Assembly: GCA_022393335.1 (NCBI GenBank) | Contig: JAJEKB010021353.1 | Coordinates: 1,643,773 to 1,707,772, forward strand | Direction: 5' to 3' | Length of the DNA: 64,000 bases | DNA from: Macrotrachela quadricornifera | Lineage: Eukaryota; Rotifera; Eurotatoria; Philodinida; Philodinidae | Shown: positions 41,395 to 52,317 of the stretch, in pieces | Layout: each line of letters starts with the position of its first letter | Numbering within the stretch: the first letter of the stretch is position 1 | The notes under the pieces: model-generated | Told to the model about the DNA's origin: nothing | Databases searched by the model: none | What the model saw: the letters and a program-made list of their open reading frames with translations, nothing else | Made by a program: the position numbers and the translations under genes

Positions 41395-42893
41395 AAAGGA
41401 AGAGGAGCATTTTTGAGAACAAAATAGGCCTTATTTGGAAATCACATGAAAACCTACACTAATTAAATATAATCGCAAAGGTAATATAATTCCACTATCT
41501 ATCTTGATCATGGTTTTGAAATAATGGTCATTTTCTTATTGATTTAATCATTTAAATACTAGACGATATAGAAGATACAATGTAATACTCGGCTTGCATA
41601 ACTCGGATCTCTACTCTTTCAAGAGACTTCCTCACCATTTTTTCTGCATAATTAGGCTTTAGTTTGTCCTTCAAAAATGCCCGAACATTAGCCTTTCGAA
41701 TGCTTGGCTTCTAGATTTCCATAATACTACAATACCTAGGGTATCAGGAAATGATTGAAGTTGATGTCCATTATTTGAAGACATTTTACTCCCGTTTGTT
41801 TTTCATAAAAAACCAAATAATAGCTTGGTATTGCATATGCAAAGATGGCACTAGAGTAGTCGGATGCTGTTCACATGTCGCTTCTGCAATTTCATTCTTT
41901 TTTTATGAACGCTATCAACTAATTCAGATAATATATATTATTATGATTCAATATCAGATTGTGAATATTCATCTGATGATAAGGACGAAGTCATCTACTA
42001 TTCTCTTCGTTCCCATTACCTCATTTATTTGATATCTCCTTCTGAAAAATCATTTAAAAGTATTTCGAATAAAAATCTTATTCTCGTAATACATAAATAT
42101 TAGAACATCAACAATAAACTTCTTTTTGGCAACATGCATTAAATTTTTTTACATTATACATGATTACTGATCATCGTTTGTAAAAAAAATATCTGCTGCA
42201 CTTCAATTTCATAATTAGGTTTGTTATATTACAGATACATAGTACTTCGATAATCGATCACTTTCATAGATTCATATGTTAAGTACTGTTACACAAAAAA
42301 ATTCACTAGAACACTTTAAAAAGAAAACAATAACGTTTCAATAATACCAAGATATTCTATATCCATTACACACATTTAATCTTATAATTGTCTATGTACC
42401 CTTGAAATTTACGTTATTCTATAAGGATTTCAAAGTTAATCTTCGGTAGTTTTTAAAATCATAGTAGAAATAATTATGAAAATAAAACGGGAGTAGAACG
42501 TCGTCAAATAATGAACATCGAACTAAATCACCCACTGAGGTCCTATGAAGGCTGGCGTGGTATTATGGAAAGATGGAAGCCAATCATTCGAAAGGCTAAT
42601 GCTCAGACATTTTTGAAGGACAAACTAAGGCCTAATTATGAATAAAAAAATGGTGAGGAAGTCTCTTGAAAGAATAGAGATCCGAGTTATGCAAGCCGAG
42701 TATTACATTGTATCTTCTATATCGTCTAGTATTTAAATGATTAAATCAATAAGAAAATTACTACTATTGTAAAACTATGATCTAGATAAATAGTGGAATT
42801 ATATTACCTTTGTGATTATATTTAATTAGTGTAAGTTTTCCTATGATTTCTAAAGAGGGCCTATTTTGCTATCAAATACAATCCCTTCCTTTA
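41395..42893. repeat. Foldback element with SWIM-finger remnant, copy 2
   Basis: Duplicate of 28474-30031 with the same inverted arms. In the middle, the frame 41751-42032 reads AWYCICKDGTRVVGCCSHVA, with the CxC...CxH spacing of a SWIM zinc finger as found in transposon-derived proteins, followed by a YERYQ motif. The catalytic domain is absent. Copy 1 has stops in the same segment. Confidence 0.7.
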
Positions 42894-43115
42894 TTAAAAT
42901 AAAAACAAGTGATATATAGTAGGAATCGTATTCCGATTACTGCTATAGTTTTTTAACTGGTTTATTTTTCAAATACTCTTGATAATATGAACATTAACAA
43001 TAAATGTTTAGAAGCAGGTGTCATCCGACGTACTTCAATACTGTCAGTAGATTATAATATATTTTAAAAAACAAAGATAAAGTCTAATGAATGATTCACA
43101 CGTATTCATGTTGTA

Positions 43116-45347
43116 TTAAAGTGCAACGATACCACCGTAAACGGCTAAAACCAACACATGATCGATATTGTGAGCCACAACCAAATCAACACGGGATAAA
43201 TATGTATAATCAAGAAATGAAAATTGATCAACTCTTCCTTTCGGACATGCACATTGACATGCTGCATGATTAAATCCTTTCGTTTCTCGAGCTAATTTTT
43301 CGATATTGACACGATAATATGAAATGGAATGTTCTTCTGAAACTGAATTTTGCAATGTTTTAAGGCAATTATCTGCCAAAGAATTAAAATTAAAATATAG
43401 TTCTTCTTCATCAGACGCACGCTCGACAGTTAATTGATGTGTCTCAAAATCAAATATGAGATGATTGTACAAGCGAATCAATTTACGAACGTTGGTTGGA
43501 ACAATTGATCTATGAAAATAACACTCTTGAGAGTCTCCAAAGAGTTCATCTTTGCTTGAAACCATTCGAAAAAGACTTGTGCTCGAATTTTGTTCTGTTT
43601 GTTTAAATAAATTATTCTGATAACCTAAGACATGGTCACTTTCATGCGTAGAATATTGATTCGTAATTCTTTCATCATTATCGTATATTATCTTGTCTCG
43701 TTGATAACTAATAACTTTTTCTTCATCTAAGCGAGGATAATATTTGCTTTCAGTATCTGAGTCACGATCAGATGAATTTAATTCGTTTATTCTGAGATGA
43801 AGACGTGAAGTGAGATCTTGTCCAATAAACTGGGATTGATGTCGATTCGTCATATATGTTCGATCAACACTATCATCTAAATCAATCAATGGTTGTCGTT
43901 GTTCACTACTTTTTTGATTCACTCGATAAAGAGAACCATAACAATTTCTATTGTAAAATACATCAGAAAATAATTGTTTCGTGTTCACTTCACATGCTTC
44001 TTGAGTATTTGAATTGTATCGAACAGTATACATTTTAGAATCTTTTTCGTGTCCTAACAAGAAAAATGCATAAACAGCAGCAACACGACAACATGCATCA
44101 ATATGTTGATCAAAGAAATTAGCATCTGAAAAGCGAAATAATGTTGCACAACCATATTGAGCATCGATCGTAGGAATAAATTTTGGTAGAGATGGATCTC
44201 TTTCTATTTGTTTGATTTCACGAGCTTGCCAAATCATTTTCAACAGTTGAAATTTTGGATAAGCAAAAATAAAGTTTTGCATTTCATGTTCATTTAAAAA
44301 TTTGAAAATGTGAAGCCACATTTCTGGAGGTAATTTCTCCATCAATAAATTTGCCTTTTCTTTTTGAATATTAGTTTCAAGTAAACGAGGATAACAATAT
44401 CGGATAGATAATGAACGTTCATAAAGTTCGCCAGTATTCATCGTGTTAACAAGCATGCCATAATCTTCATATTCTTTTAATTCATTTTGTTGTGCTTCAC
44501 GAAAATAGTTTAAACAAGCAAGATAATCTTCTTTTTCTTCTGAAGAAATAGCAAATCCTAACACTTTTTCTTTTCTCTTCACTAAAACATCTGTTCGCAA
44601 TACAAAACGTTGTGTTTCTATCGAATCATTGGAGAATTCTGGTGCGACGGCTTCATGCAAAAGATTATGTGTGAATAGAACAGCATAACCTTTCTTTGGT
44701 TTTAATGTAATACATTCATACCCATTTTCTAATCCACCGTGTGCATGAATTTCTTCGTTGATTGTCAGTCCTTTTGTATTTGTTGAATTTGAGAATTTTG
44801 GAAAATAAAATTTTGTTTCACCTTTTTCATAATTATCATTTAAATAAATTAATAAACTAAATAAAGATCGTTCATCATTTGAAGGTGCATATTGAGCATC
44901 TTTATGAGGTGAAAAATATTCTCCTGTATTGTATTTGTTAATTCTCATCGCTGGATTTACACCATTTAATGTCCAAGTCCCTTGAACATTAAAACCCAAT
45001 GGTTGAGTATTGGAAACTAATTTTGTTAATTTATTACTTAATTCTAAACGTTGCCAAATTTTATGAGCTAATTGATCATCCATTACGATCAATCGAGAAT
45101 TATTTCGTTTTCTAGGATCATATTTATTGGAGAGATTTTGAAAATCTTCGGGATTAATATGCGCAAGAATTTCATCACATTCATTCGGAGTTAGTAAAGT
45201 ACCCAATTCAATTAGAACAAAATCATCGTGTTGTTTTATTTTGTTTAATTGAATACCATCATGGATTTCCGTAGGACCATTATAATTTGTCAATAAAGGA
45301 ATAGTAATACGTAGATCAGTAATCCCTAAAAAGTGATGTCGAGTCAT
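43116..45347 (-). CDS. 2OG-Fe(II) dioxygenase / F-box fusion protein, copy 2
   Basis: A 743-residue protein collinear with the 30250-32481 gene without length change. All dioxygenase residues (H148, D150, H231, R251) and the F-box (LPPEMWLHIFKFLNEHEM) are kept. Most differences lie between residues about 560 and 690, in the acidic linker (for example DRDSDTESKYY here, DHDPYSDSEYY in copy 1) and near the C-terminus. Both reading frames stay open, so both copies are under constraint or the duplication is recent. Both use the same strand, and their upstream flanks (at least 150 bp) are also duplicated, so regulation is probably shared. Confidence 0.85.
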   Translation of the reverse strand: MTRHHFLGITDLRITIPLLTNYNGPTEIHDGIQLNKIKQHDDFVLIELGTLLTPNECDEILAHINPEDFQNLSNKYDPRKRNNSRLIVMDDQLAHKIWQRLELSNKLTKLVSNTQPLGFNVQGTWTLNGVNPAMRINKYNTGEYFSPHKDAQYAPSNDERSLFSLLIYLNDNYEKGETKFYFPKFSNSTNTKGLTINEEIHAHGGLENGYECITLKPKKGYAVLFTHNLLHEAVAPEFSNDSIETQRFVLRTDVLVKRKEKVLGFAISSEEKEDYLACLNYFREAQQNELKEYEDYGMLVNTMNTGELYERSLSIRYCYPRLLETNIQKEKANLLMEKLPPEMWLHIFKFLNEHEMQNFIFAYPKFQLLKMIWQAREIKQIERDPSLPKFIPTIDAQYGCATLFRFSDANFFDQHIDACCRVAAVYAFFLLGHEKDSKMYTVRYNSNTQEACEVNTKQLFSDVFYNRNCYGSLYRVNQKSSEQRQPLIDLDDSVDRTYMTNRHQSQFIGQDLTSRLHLRINELNSSDRDSDTESKYYPRLDEEKVISYQRDKIIYDNDERITNQYSTHESDHVLGYQNNLFKQTEQNSSTSLFRMVSSKDELFGDSQECYFHRSIVPTNVRKLIRLYNHLIFDFETHQLTVERASDEEELYFNFNSLADNCLKTLQNSVSEEHSISYYRVNIEKLARETKGFNHAACQCACPKGRVDQFSFLDYTYLSRVDLVVAHNIDHVLVLAVYGGIVAL

Positions 45348-45789
45348 TTTGTTTTCTAATTATTCATTCAACGATTGTAACACTTATATTTAAATCAAAT
45401 GTAATGACACAGTAATTATGAAATTCATGACACATAACGTAGGACGTCTATTTATCCCTTTTCGATATGAGAGAAAGAGAGTCACATGTTCGATAAACAA
45501 CACGTACAATCATTGACGCTATTCGCCTGATGTTCTTTAAAGCTTCAAAGTATACCATAAATTAATAAATGCATCAATGAAACACTTTCGTAAAGAGGTC
45601 GCGTTTATAATATATGCGCTGAATTAAGAAGAAAGTGACGCATGATTTCCATTGCCATGCAATTAGTTGAATATAATTAATATTTGTATCTACAAAAGTT
45701 AATTATATTCGTATCCCTTGGAGTTTAATGGAGATGGTAGGATATCTTTTAGTTTCGCCTTAAATCAAAAAATCTGATGTAAGATTCAG

Positions 45790-46192
45790 ATTTATTAATA
45801 ATGAAATACACGTAGTTGATCCAGTTTTTTTACGAAAAAGTTGAAATTAATATTAAACTAGAGCTTTCGGCTCTTCTTGGAGTCATCGACAGTAGTAATG
45901 ATGTTGCTTATATGGCAATAATGAATAGACCTATGTGACTACGATTTAATTAATAAATTTTTATATTCATTTTATTGAATTATAACATTATTCGTAGTCA
46001 CATAGGTCTATTCATTATTGCCAAATAAGCAATATCATTACTACTGTCGATGACTCCAAGAAGAGTCGAAAGCTCTAGTTTAATATTAATTTCAATTTTT
46101 TCGTAAAAAAACTGGATCAACTACGTGTATTTCATTATTAATAAATCTGAATTATATACAAAATCCTATGTTTCATTCATTTTACTGATGTA
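45790..46192. repeat. Hairpin insertion with 12-bp target duplication in copy 2
   Basis: ATTCAGATTTATTAATAATG at about 45790 and its complement near 46155 bound near-perfect arms of about 165 bp around a loop of about 40 bp; a short non-palindromic tail follows. CTGATGTAAGAT flanks the insertion on both sides, while copy 1 (about 36380) has this dodecamer once. It is therefore a clean insertion of a non-autonomous element. No coding sequence. Confidence 0.8.
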
Positions 46193-46369
46193 AGATCTTG
46201 CAATTCAAACGTAAAAACATTAAAATGGTATTTCACTATATGACAAAATCTTTCAAAATTCATATAGTATGATTTTGCGTAATATATCATAAATCACGAT
46301 TTTTTTGGTACGATTTTATACTGATCTTATCCGATCAAGTATGATCAGATATACGTTTACTGCGACGTA

Positions 46370-46600
46370 GTTGTGTTCGCATCTGCGACGCAGTCATTGT
46401 AGTTCGTACTGACGCATGAAGATATAATAGGAGGTGTCGCAAGAGCTTTAGCTCATTTTTACTTTTTACAGTGAGAAAGATACTTCATTTATTTTTCTAA
46501 AGAATAAAGGTCTATATCAGGGTGTATTAAGTAATCAATACGAATATCCAATTATTAGATGGTTGATTATTAATTAATGTATCAATTTTTTATTACCCCC
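46370..46600 (-). repeat. Inverted copy of the edge repeat, right of copy 2
   Basis: Reverse complement of about 27292-27525. Matching landmarks are CAGTACGAACTA, GGTGTCG(C/T)AAG and AAGGTCTAT..GGGTGTATTAAG. It lies about 90 bp beyond the point where copies 1 and 2 stop matching. Confidence 0.72.
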
Positions 46601-46694
46601 GAAATGTCCACCCCAACGGACATTGGTAGATGCAGTACTGAAAAAAAGTAGAGTGTATAATCCAAAACTAACTTTATGGAGATTGCAAATATTA

Positions 46695-47896
46695 GGTTGA
46701 GGAAAAAGTTCGTGCGCCATGTTAAAATAATGATTTTTTATATATTTTTTTTGTGTTTTTGATCTGGTTTCGTGGCTATTATGAAAATTTATTGATTTTT
46801 TAAGATGTCTGATTACGAAATCACAAATTTTGAGCTTCACGTATCGCTGCGTCATCATTGGAGAAAGAATTTGGATGCAAAAGCAGCTGCCAAAGCAATT
46901 TGCGACATTGTAGGTGAAGGTACGGTGGCATCGCGAACTGCACAGAAATGGTTCAAGCGTTTCAATGAAGGCGATTTGGATCATGAAGACAGACCACGTT
47001 CCGGACGACTAACGGTTTTGGACGAAGGAGACTTGCAAGCCGCTTTGGATGTTGAGCCGTCATTAAGCACACGCGAATTGGCTGAAAAACTTGGTGTCGA
47101 TCAGAAGACAGTTTGGAATCATCTCAAGCAACTTGACTTTGTCCACAAAAAGCCACGACAAGATCCACACGAGTTGACCGAAGCACAAGCCGCCAATTGC
47201 TCAACAATCCGTTGGATGACCGTTTTGGAAGCGAATTGTGACATCAGACGAGAAGTGGGTCTACCTGGCCAATCACGATCGAAGCAAGCGTCGGGTCCCA
47301 AAAGGTCAAACTCCTCCATCCGTTCCAAAACAAAATCAATTTGGAAAGAAGATCATGATTTGCGTTTGGTGGAACTTCGAAGAAATCTTGCATTTTGAAC
47401 TAGTGCCGAATGGTCGCGCCATCAACGCTGAACTTTACTGCGAGCAACTTGATCGAGTCTACGATGCACTGGTTGAAATGTACCCAAGTCTTGTTCGTCG
47501 AAAACGCGCTTTGTTTCAACAAGACAATGCAAAGCCGCATACAAGACAGAAAGACCAGCAACAAATTCGAAGAATTGGACGGTGTCGAAGTTCTGCCGCA
47601 TCCAGGCTATAGTCCAGAAGTTACTCCATCTGACTACGGTCTCTACGGATCAATGCAGCACTTTATGAAAGGTCGCCGATTTGAGTCATTCGATAAAGTT
47701 GAAGAAGCACGTCAAGAATTTTTCGATTCAAAGCTGAAGGAGTGGTACTTTGACCAAATCCGAAAGCCTGCAGATCGTTGGCAGAAGGTCGTGGACAATG
47801 ATGGTCTTTATTTTGAAGAATAGTTGTTGTTGTTTTTGAATAAATTCTTGCATAAAAAATCATTATTTTAACACAGCACACGAACTTTTTCATTGA
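46695..47896 (+). mobile_element. Mariner element, nearly full length (1.2 kb)
   Basis: The ends share GAAAAAGTTCGTGYGC and TGTTAAAATAATGATTTTTT (46704 onwards and reverse complement to about 47890). TA flanks both sides (46693-46694, 47897-47898). It belongs to a different mariner lineage from the two elements at 7966 and 23672, judging by its termini. Confidence 0.88.
46805..47823 (+). pseudogene. Mariner transposase, D,D34D type, two frameshifts
   Basis: Frame 1 (46805 to about 47230) has the two-HTH DNA-binding region: GTVASRTAQKWFKRFNEGD, DRPRSGRLTVLDEGD, TRELAEKLGVDQKTVWNHLK. Frame 2 (47238 to about 47545) has TSDEKWVYLANHD with the first Asp and LFQQDNAKPHT with the second. Frame 3 (about 47545-47823) has YSPEVTPSDYGLYGSMQHFM with the third Asp and ends normally (ADRWQKVVDNDG). 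Few changes apart from the two shifts suggest recent inactivation. The HTH-to-catalytic junction near 47230 may lack a few codons. Confidence 0.88.
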
Positions 47897-47898
47897 TA

Positions 47899-49316
47899 AT
47901 TAAATAAAACATTTTCTATATAGCGTATGCTGAAGCCAGTTAAAATAAAAAGTGTGAATTTTTCAATTGCCCAATCTTCCTTTCGACATCCTGCATTAGC
48001 AAAGCCTCTGAGTATTTTTTTGATCTTGGAACTAATATCTGTAGACTGATTGCTCATGAGTTGCACAAAGTACTTTATAGAAATTATGAATGAGCTACTA
48101 GATTAGAATCCTCGTGAGTCTATAATGTTTACCCCAATGGACATTGGGAGGAACTGGCATAAAAATGATCTTTTTTCAATAAACGACATTGCTAACATAT
48201 ACGCACAGAGACGATTTTTTTGAAGGCTTAATAATGTTTTTGACGAACAAGAACATTAATTAAAGGATATCAGACATCCAACTCGGTCTCTTTTGGACTT
48301 TCGAGGTAAAGAGTTCCTCTCTTCAAGTGATAAAATGGAAAGCCTAGCATTGATGATAGCTTCAGTGAGAGATCATATAACGCACAATACATCTTGTCTG
48401 TGATGCTATAAACAAATCGTATGTGCGTAACTTCAATTCAAATATAACAAGCGATCTAATGGCATGAGTGACACCCTTCTCACTAAATTTACCATCAATC
48501 CTGCACATTTTTTTCAATTATCTTGACATACGACTTCGCAACTTCGAAAACTTCCAACAAAATTGAAATGATAATAAATTTCTTTATAAATATAAAAATA
48601 CGAAAATGAACAATTTTAAGTCGCTCCCTTCCCTCCCAATATCTACCCAGGTGGATATTGCATTATATTCAGTATTAACAACTTTATGTTTTGACTGATA
48701 TAGCATAAGCATACTGATGATTAACAGTCCTAAAATCAATGATCGGCTTACTCATAGCTCTTCGAGAACTTTCTTGAGGAGTAAAGGGATGATTATTCGA
48801 TTTTTATTTATTTATTAATTTTTTATTTATTTATTTAGAAAATACTGAGATTGACTGGGTGTAATCTCTTACAAGTGCAATTCTTTTATCGCAGTTGGCG
48901 TGTAACTGCGATTGCATTGTGGTCCATAATTGTGAAAAATTGCGTCGCAGTTTGACTGCAGTTGAACACATGGGTACTGACGAAAATATCAATCTGAATT
49001 GTGACATAAAGAGTTTATCCTTATAATAATTTGATAAGGCTCTAACTCAAAACGAATTTTTAAGCAATATTCCTTGTAGACTTATTTTTATACATACGAA
49101 GAATCTTTGCATCGCATGTGCAGTAGCATAGACAACGCTCAGATGCAATCTAGTTGTCTTTTATATACGACACAAAAAAGCAAAGCAAAACATAAATGAC
49201 AATGCATTAAGCTCGAGAGGAAATATGTTGAGGCTGTATATAATATTTTAGATGATAGTATAAAACAAACAACAGCAGTTTAATGTGCTTGATATAAGCC
49301 GTGGAGAAGATCACTT
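47899..49316. other. Gene-free interval
   Basis: No gene recognised. It holds a (TTTA)-rich simple stretch at about 48805-48835 and two of three copies of a small palindrome (48126 and 48648, see findings). Confidence 0.45.
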
Positions 49317-50267
49317 TTAGCGTTCAGCTGCACCGACCAATGCCTGAACAATATAATCACCCCTTGAAAACATAGCAGGATCTCTACCTGAATCACGAAG
49401 CTTTCTCTTTTCGGTTTCATAATCATCATACACATCAACATTTCGCATCGTCCTTTTGAATTGGGTTAAATAATTAATACAATCTTGTTCATCAGTACAA
49501 AGCAAAAACATGACACGAGTAGTATCAATGTCACGCAGCTTTGCCATCACATTTTCAAATTTTCGTTGATCGGGATTACCCTCACTGTCTGTTGGCGTTC
49601 CATCGGTGGCAATAAAAATCAGCAGCTTTTTCTGGTGCTTAACATGAACTTTTGATAATTGTATGATTTTTTCAAGTTCATGTGCGAGTGGAGTGTATCG
49701 AGTTGGAGGTTGAATGAAAAACTGATCAATAATCTTGGGATCCTGTACTCCTTGAGCTCCTTGTCGATTAAGAAAATAAATATCGATGCCATTTCTATCA
49801 AACACTGTTCCAATCTCAACAACAATCTTAATTATCTGTCGAAGTTCATCCCAACGTGTTCGATTCGTGCCATCGATAGTCAAATTCATTGATCCAGAAT
49901 CATCACATAAGACAACTATTTTATATCCTGCCAGTACCATGAGACGATGTCGTTCGCTCACTCTTATTTCATGTTTATATACCAATTGCTGAAGTCGAGG
50001 GTCATTTTCGGCTTCAATACCTGAAAGAAGATTTGATTGAGGGGCTTTTCAGTTATAAGTGAAAGTAAATGCGACTTAGAATTTGCCTTGTTCAAGAATT
50101 TCTATCCTCATCTGATTTGTCGACTTGTTGATTTACTTACGCCATTGTCCCGTTTGAGTCAGAACTCCAAAATCAGTGCTACCTTCGGTCTCCATTACTT
50201 CTTTTGAACTTTCAGTGGAACTCATGCAATTGTCATTCCTCGTGCATCGATTAATATCTCCATACAT
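49317..50267 (-). CDS. Von Willebrand factor A domain protein, two exons
   Basis: Exon 1 is 50267-50141 (starts MYGDINRCTRND), exon 2 50020-49317. The intron (120 bp) has GTAAGT and a TTTCTTTCAG-like end (CTTCTTTCAG), and phase 1 joins as TGQWR/IEAEND, giving 276 residues. The VWA domain fills exon 2: KIVVLCDDSGSMN is the MIDAS DxSxS motif, PTRYTPLAHELEKI carries the MIDAS Thr, and LLIFIATDGTPTD carries the MIDAS Asp. Later sequence FLLCTDEQDCINYL and YETEKRKLRDSG completes the fold. No signal peptide or membrane helix is visible, so it is probably cytosolic, as in copine-like or fungal VWA proteins. The binding partner is unknown. Confidence 0.82.
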
Positions 50268-51024
50268 CTTGAATGCTTGATCACGATTCGTTATACTTGA
50301 TGAAATCAATAATAATTTAAGAAATAATTTATGGTTAAACTAACAAAACCAAAATGTTTGCAAGACCAATCTTCTCTTTGCAAACGTTATTTTACTTGGC
50401 GTTTACCTACTTGTATTGTATGTGATATGAAATAAATATAATCGAGAGTAAAAGAAAGGAAGAGAAACAACTCTCTCTCTCAATTATAACTTTTATTCCT
50501 GTAGTGACAGCTTGAAATGAAATAGTTCGATTATTTTATACTAAAAAAGAATTTTCGTTTTGTAAAAACGGTGTTGACTTCGAAGAGAAAGAAGAGTTTA
50601 GAAGTAAAAGAAAATTTCTTTCCAACTTTATTTCGACCTGTTTAAGCTCTTTATGTTGGTAATTTCCAAGTAGTATTATTATGACTTTTCGTTGAATTTG
50701 GTGTTAAAAATAATTACTACATAGCCAAGAGATGCTATCAACAGAAAATATTGAAAGACAACTTTTATATTTTAGAAGAAGTTAAAGCAATATTTAAGAA
50801 ATGAAATAAATATGCTTTCTTGTAAGATTTTATACTCCTTAAATTCAATGCTAGAACAAAATCTATCAAGTTTACCATCAGTATTCATCACACATCACAC
50901 AACACTTTCATAAAACATATCTTATATAGTCAAAGATATCACCGATGACAGCATGAAAGGGTGTAAAATTTCAATGTTAGTTATGCGACAGTTTTATTTA
51001 AAAAAAAATATTGATATTCAAAAG
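50268..51024. other. Gene-free interval
   Basis: AT-rich sequence with a CT-rich microsatellite-like run near 50470-50482. No gene recognised. It separates the VWA gene from the third dioxygenase paralogue. Confidence 0.45.
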
Positions 51025-52317
51025 TCAGAGAGCAGTGATGCCACCGTATGTGGTCAGAACAAAGACACGATCGCTATTTTGAATAATAGCTAAATGTACA
51101 TGTGACAAATGCGTGTAATCAAGAAATGAGAATTGATCAATATTCACAGCGGGATAATAGGATGCCATCGATGCATGATTGAATCCTTTTGATTCTTTGG
51201 CCAACTGTTCAATGTTCACACGATAATACAAAATCGGATCATCTGATTGAAATGAATCTTGTAGCTTTTCAAAACAATCTTTAAAAACAGACTGATAATC
51301 TTTCTCTGACTGATTTTCATTAGACAAGCGTTCGACGGTCAAGTGATGTGTGTCAAAATCGAATACCAGGTGATTGTAATAGCGAATCATATTGCGAACT
51401 TTCGAGAGTTTACATTTTGAAGTTGGACAACGGCGAACTAAATCAATAAAATGATCTTTAGCAGATACCATTCGAAAAAGACTGCTTCCTGAATCTTGCT
51501 CCATTAAATGTTCGCAATAACTTATGGCTGGGTCTTTTTTTTTGATTAGGTCATAATCCAAATCATAATCATAATCATAATCATAATGAATAAGTCGATT
51601 CTTGCGATCGCATGTAGCTTGCTGTCGTTCGTAACTGTCAATATCTACTTTCTTTAATGGTTTGACATAATCTCTTTCAGGACTATCAAATTCTTCAATG
51701 GCAAAGATATCATCCCTAGTACAATGCAAATCTCTCATTTGAAAATGAAAACGTGATAAAAGATCTTGTCCAATAAATTGCGCTTGCTGTCGATTAGTCA
51801 TATAAGTTCGATCGACACTGTAATCAAGATCCGTAGCTGGCTCTCGTTTCTTATTGTCTTTTTGTTCGACACGATAGAGAGAACCATAACAATTTCTATT
51901 GTAAAATGCATCTGCTAAAACTCTTTCCATATGTACTTCACAAACTTCTTGCGTATTTCTATCATATCGAACAGTGTATGTAGTTGAATCTTTTCCATGT
52001 CCTAATAAAAAGAAGGCATAAACGGCTGCTACTCGACAACATCCATCAATGTGACAATGAAAAAAGTCGGCATCGGAAAATGAAAATAATGTTCGACTAC
52101 CATATTGAGTAGCAATAGTTGGAATATATTTTGGTCGAGATGGATCTGTTATAAAATCTTTGGTTTCTTGTACATCCCAAACGATTTTAAATAGTTGAAA
52201 TTGTGGAAAAGCATAGATTAAATGTTGAACATCTTGTTCATGTAAAAGTTTCAAAATTTTAAGCCAAATTTCTGCTGGAAGTCGTTTAATTAATGGCTTT
52301 TCTTCATCTTGAACCAT
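51025..52317 (-). CDS. F-box plus C-terminal module, third paralogue (3' half)
   Basis: 430 residues matching residues about 334-743 of the two 743-residue proteins. F-box: IKRLPAEIWLKILKLLHEQD. Conserved C-terminal module: HIDGCCRVAAVYAFFLLGHG, YTVRY, NRNCYGSLYRV, VRNMIRYYNHLVFDFDTHH, SFLDYTHLSHVHLA. Identity to copies 1 and 2 is clearly lower than between those two, so this is an older duplicate. A short tandem stretch encodes alternating Asp and Tyr (about 51550-51590). The frame is separated from the dioxygenase half by a single shift near 52385. Upstream of the Met it continues into SIRYCYPRLLQSKLNHSI, the expected connecting sequence. It may be part of a pseudogene or translated as a separate F-box protein. 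Confidence 0.75.
   Translation of the reverse strand: MVQDEEKPLIKRLPAEIWLKILKLLHEQDVQHLIYAFPQFQLFKIVWDVQETKDFITDPSRPKYIPTIATQYGSRTLFSFSDADFFHCHIDGCCRVAAVYAFFLLGHGKDSTTYTVRYDRNTQEVCEVHMERVLADAFYNRNCYGSLYRVEQKDNKKREPATDLDYSVDRTYMTNRQQAQFIGQDLLSRFHFQMRDLHCTRDDIFAIEEFDSPERDYVKPLKKVDIDSYERQQATCDRKNRLIHYDYDYDYDLDYDLIKKKDPAISYCEHLMEQDSGSSLFRMVSAKDHFIDLVRRCPTSKCKLSKVRNMIRYYNHLVFDFDTHHLTVERLSNENQSEKDYQSVFKDCFEKLQDSFQSDDPILYYRVNIEQLAKESKGFNHASMASYYPAVNIDQFSFLDYTHLSHVHLAIIQNSDRVFVLTTYGGITAL

Larger units (their letters stand above)
40162..46290. repeat. Duplicated segment, copy 2
   Basis: Direct-orientation copy of 27292-36490 lacking the MULE but with two private insertions, at 40222-40433 and 45790-46192. 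Because of the first, only the outermost 50-60 bp of the left edge repeat remain. Sequence from 40445 on matches copy 1 from 27551. Confidence 0.88.

Noticed and set aside
51550..51592. Simple repeat of ATAATC units as an independent microsatellite
   Set aside because: It lies in frame within the third paralogue and encodes alternating Asp-Tyr; noted with that gene.
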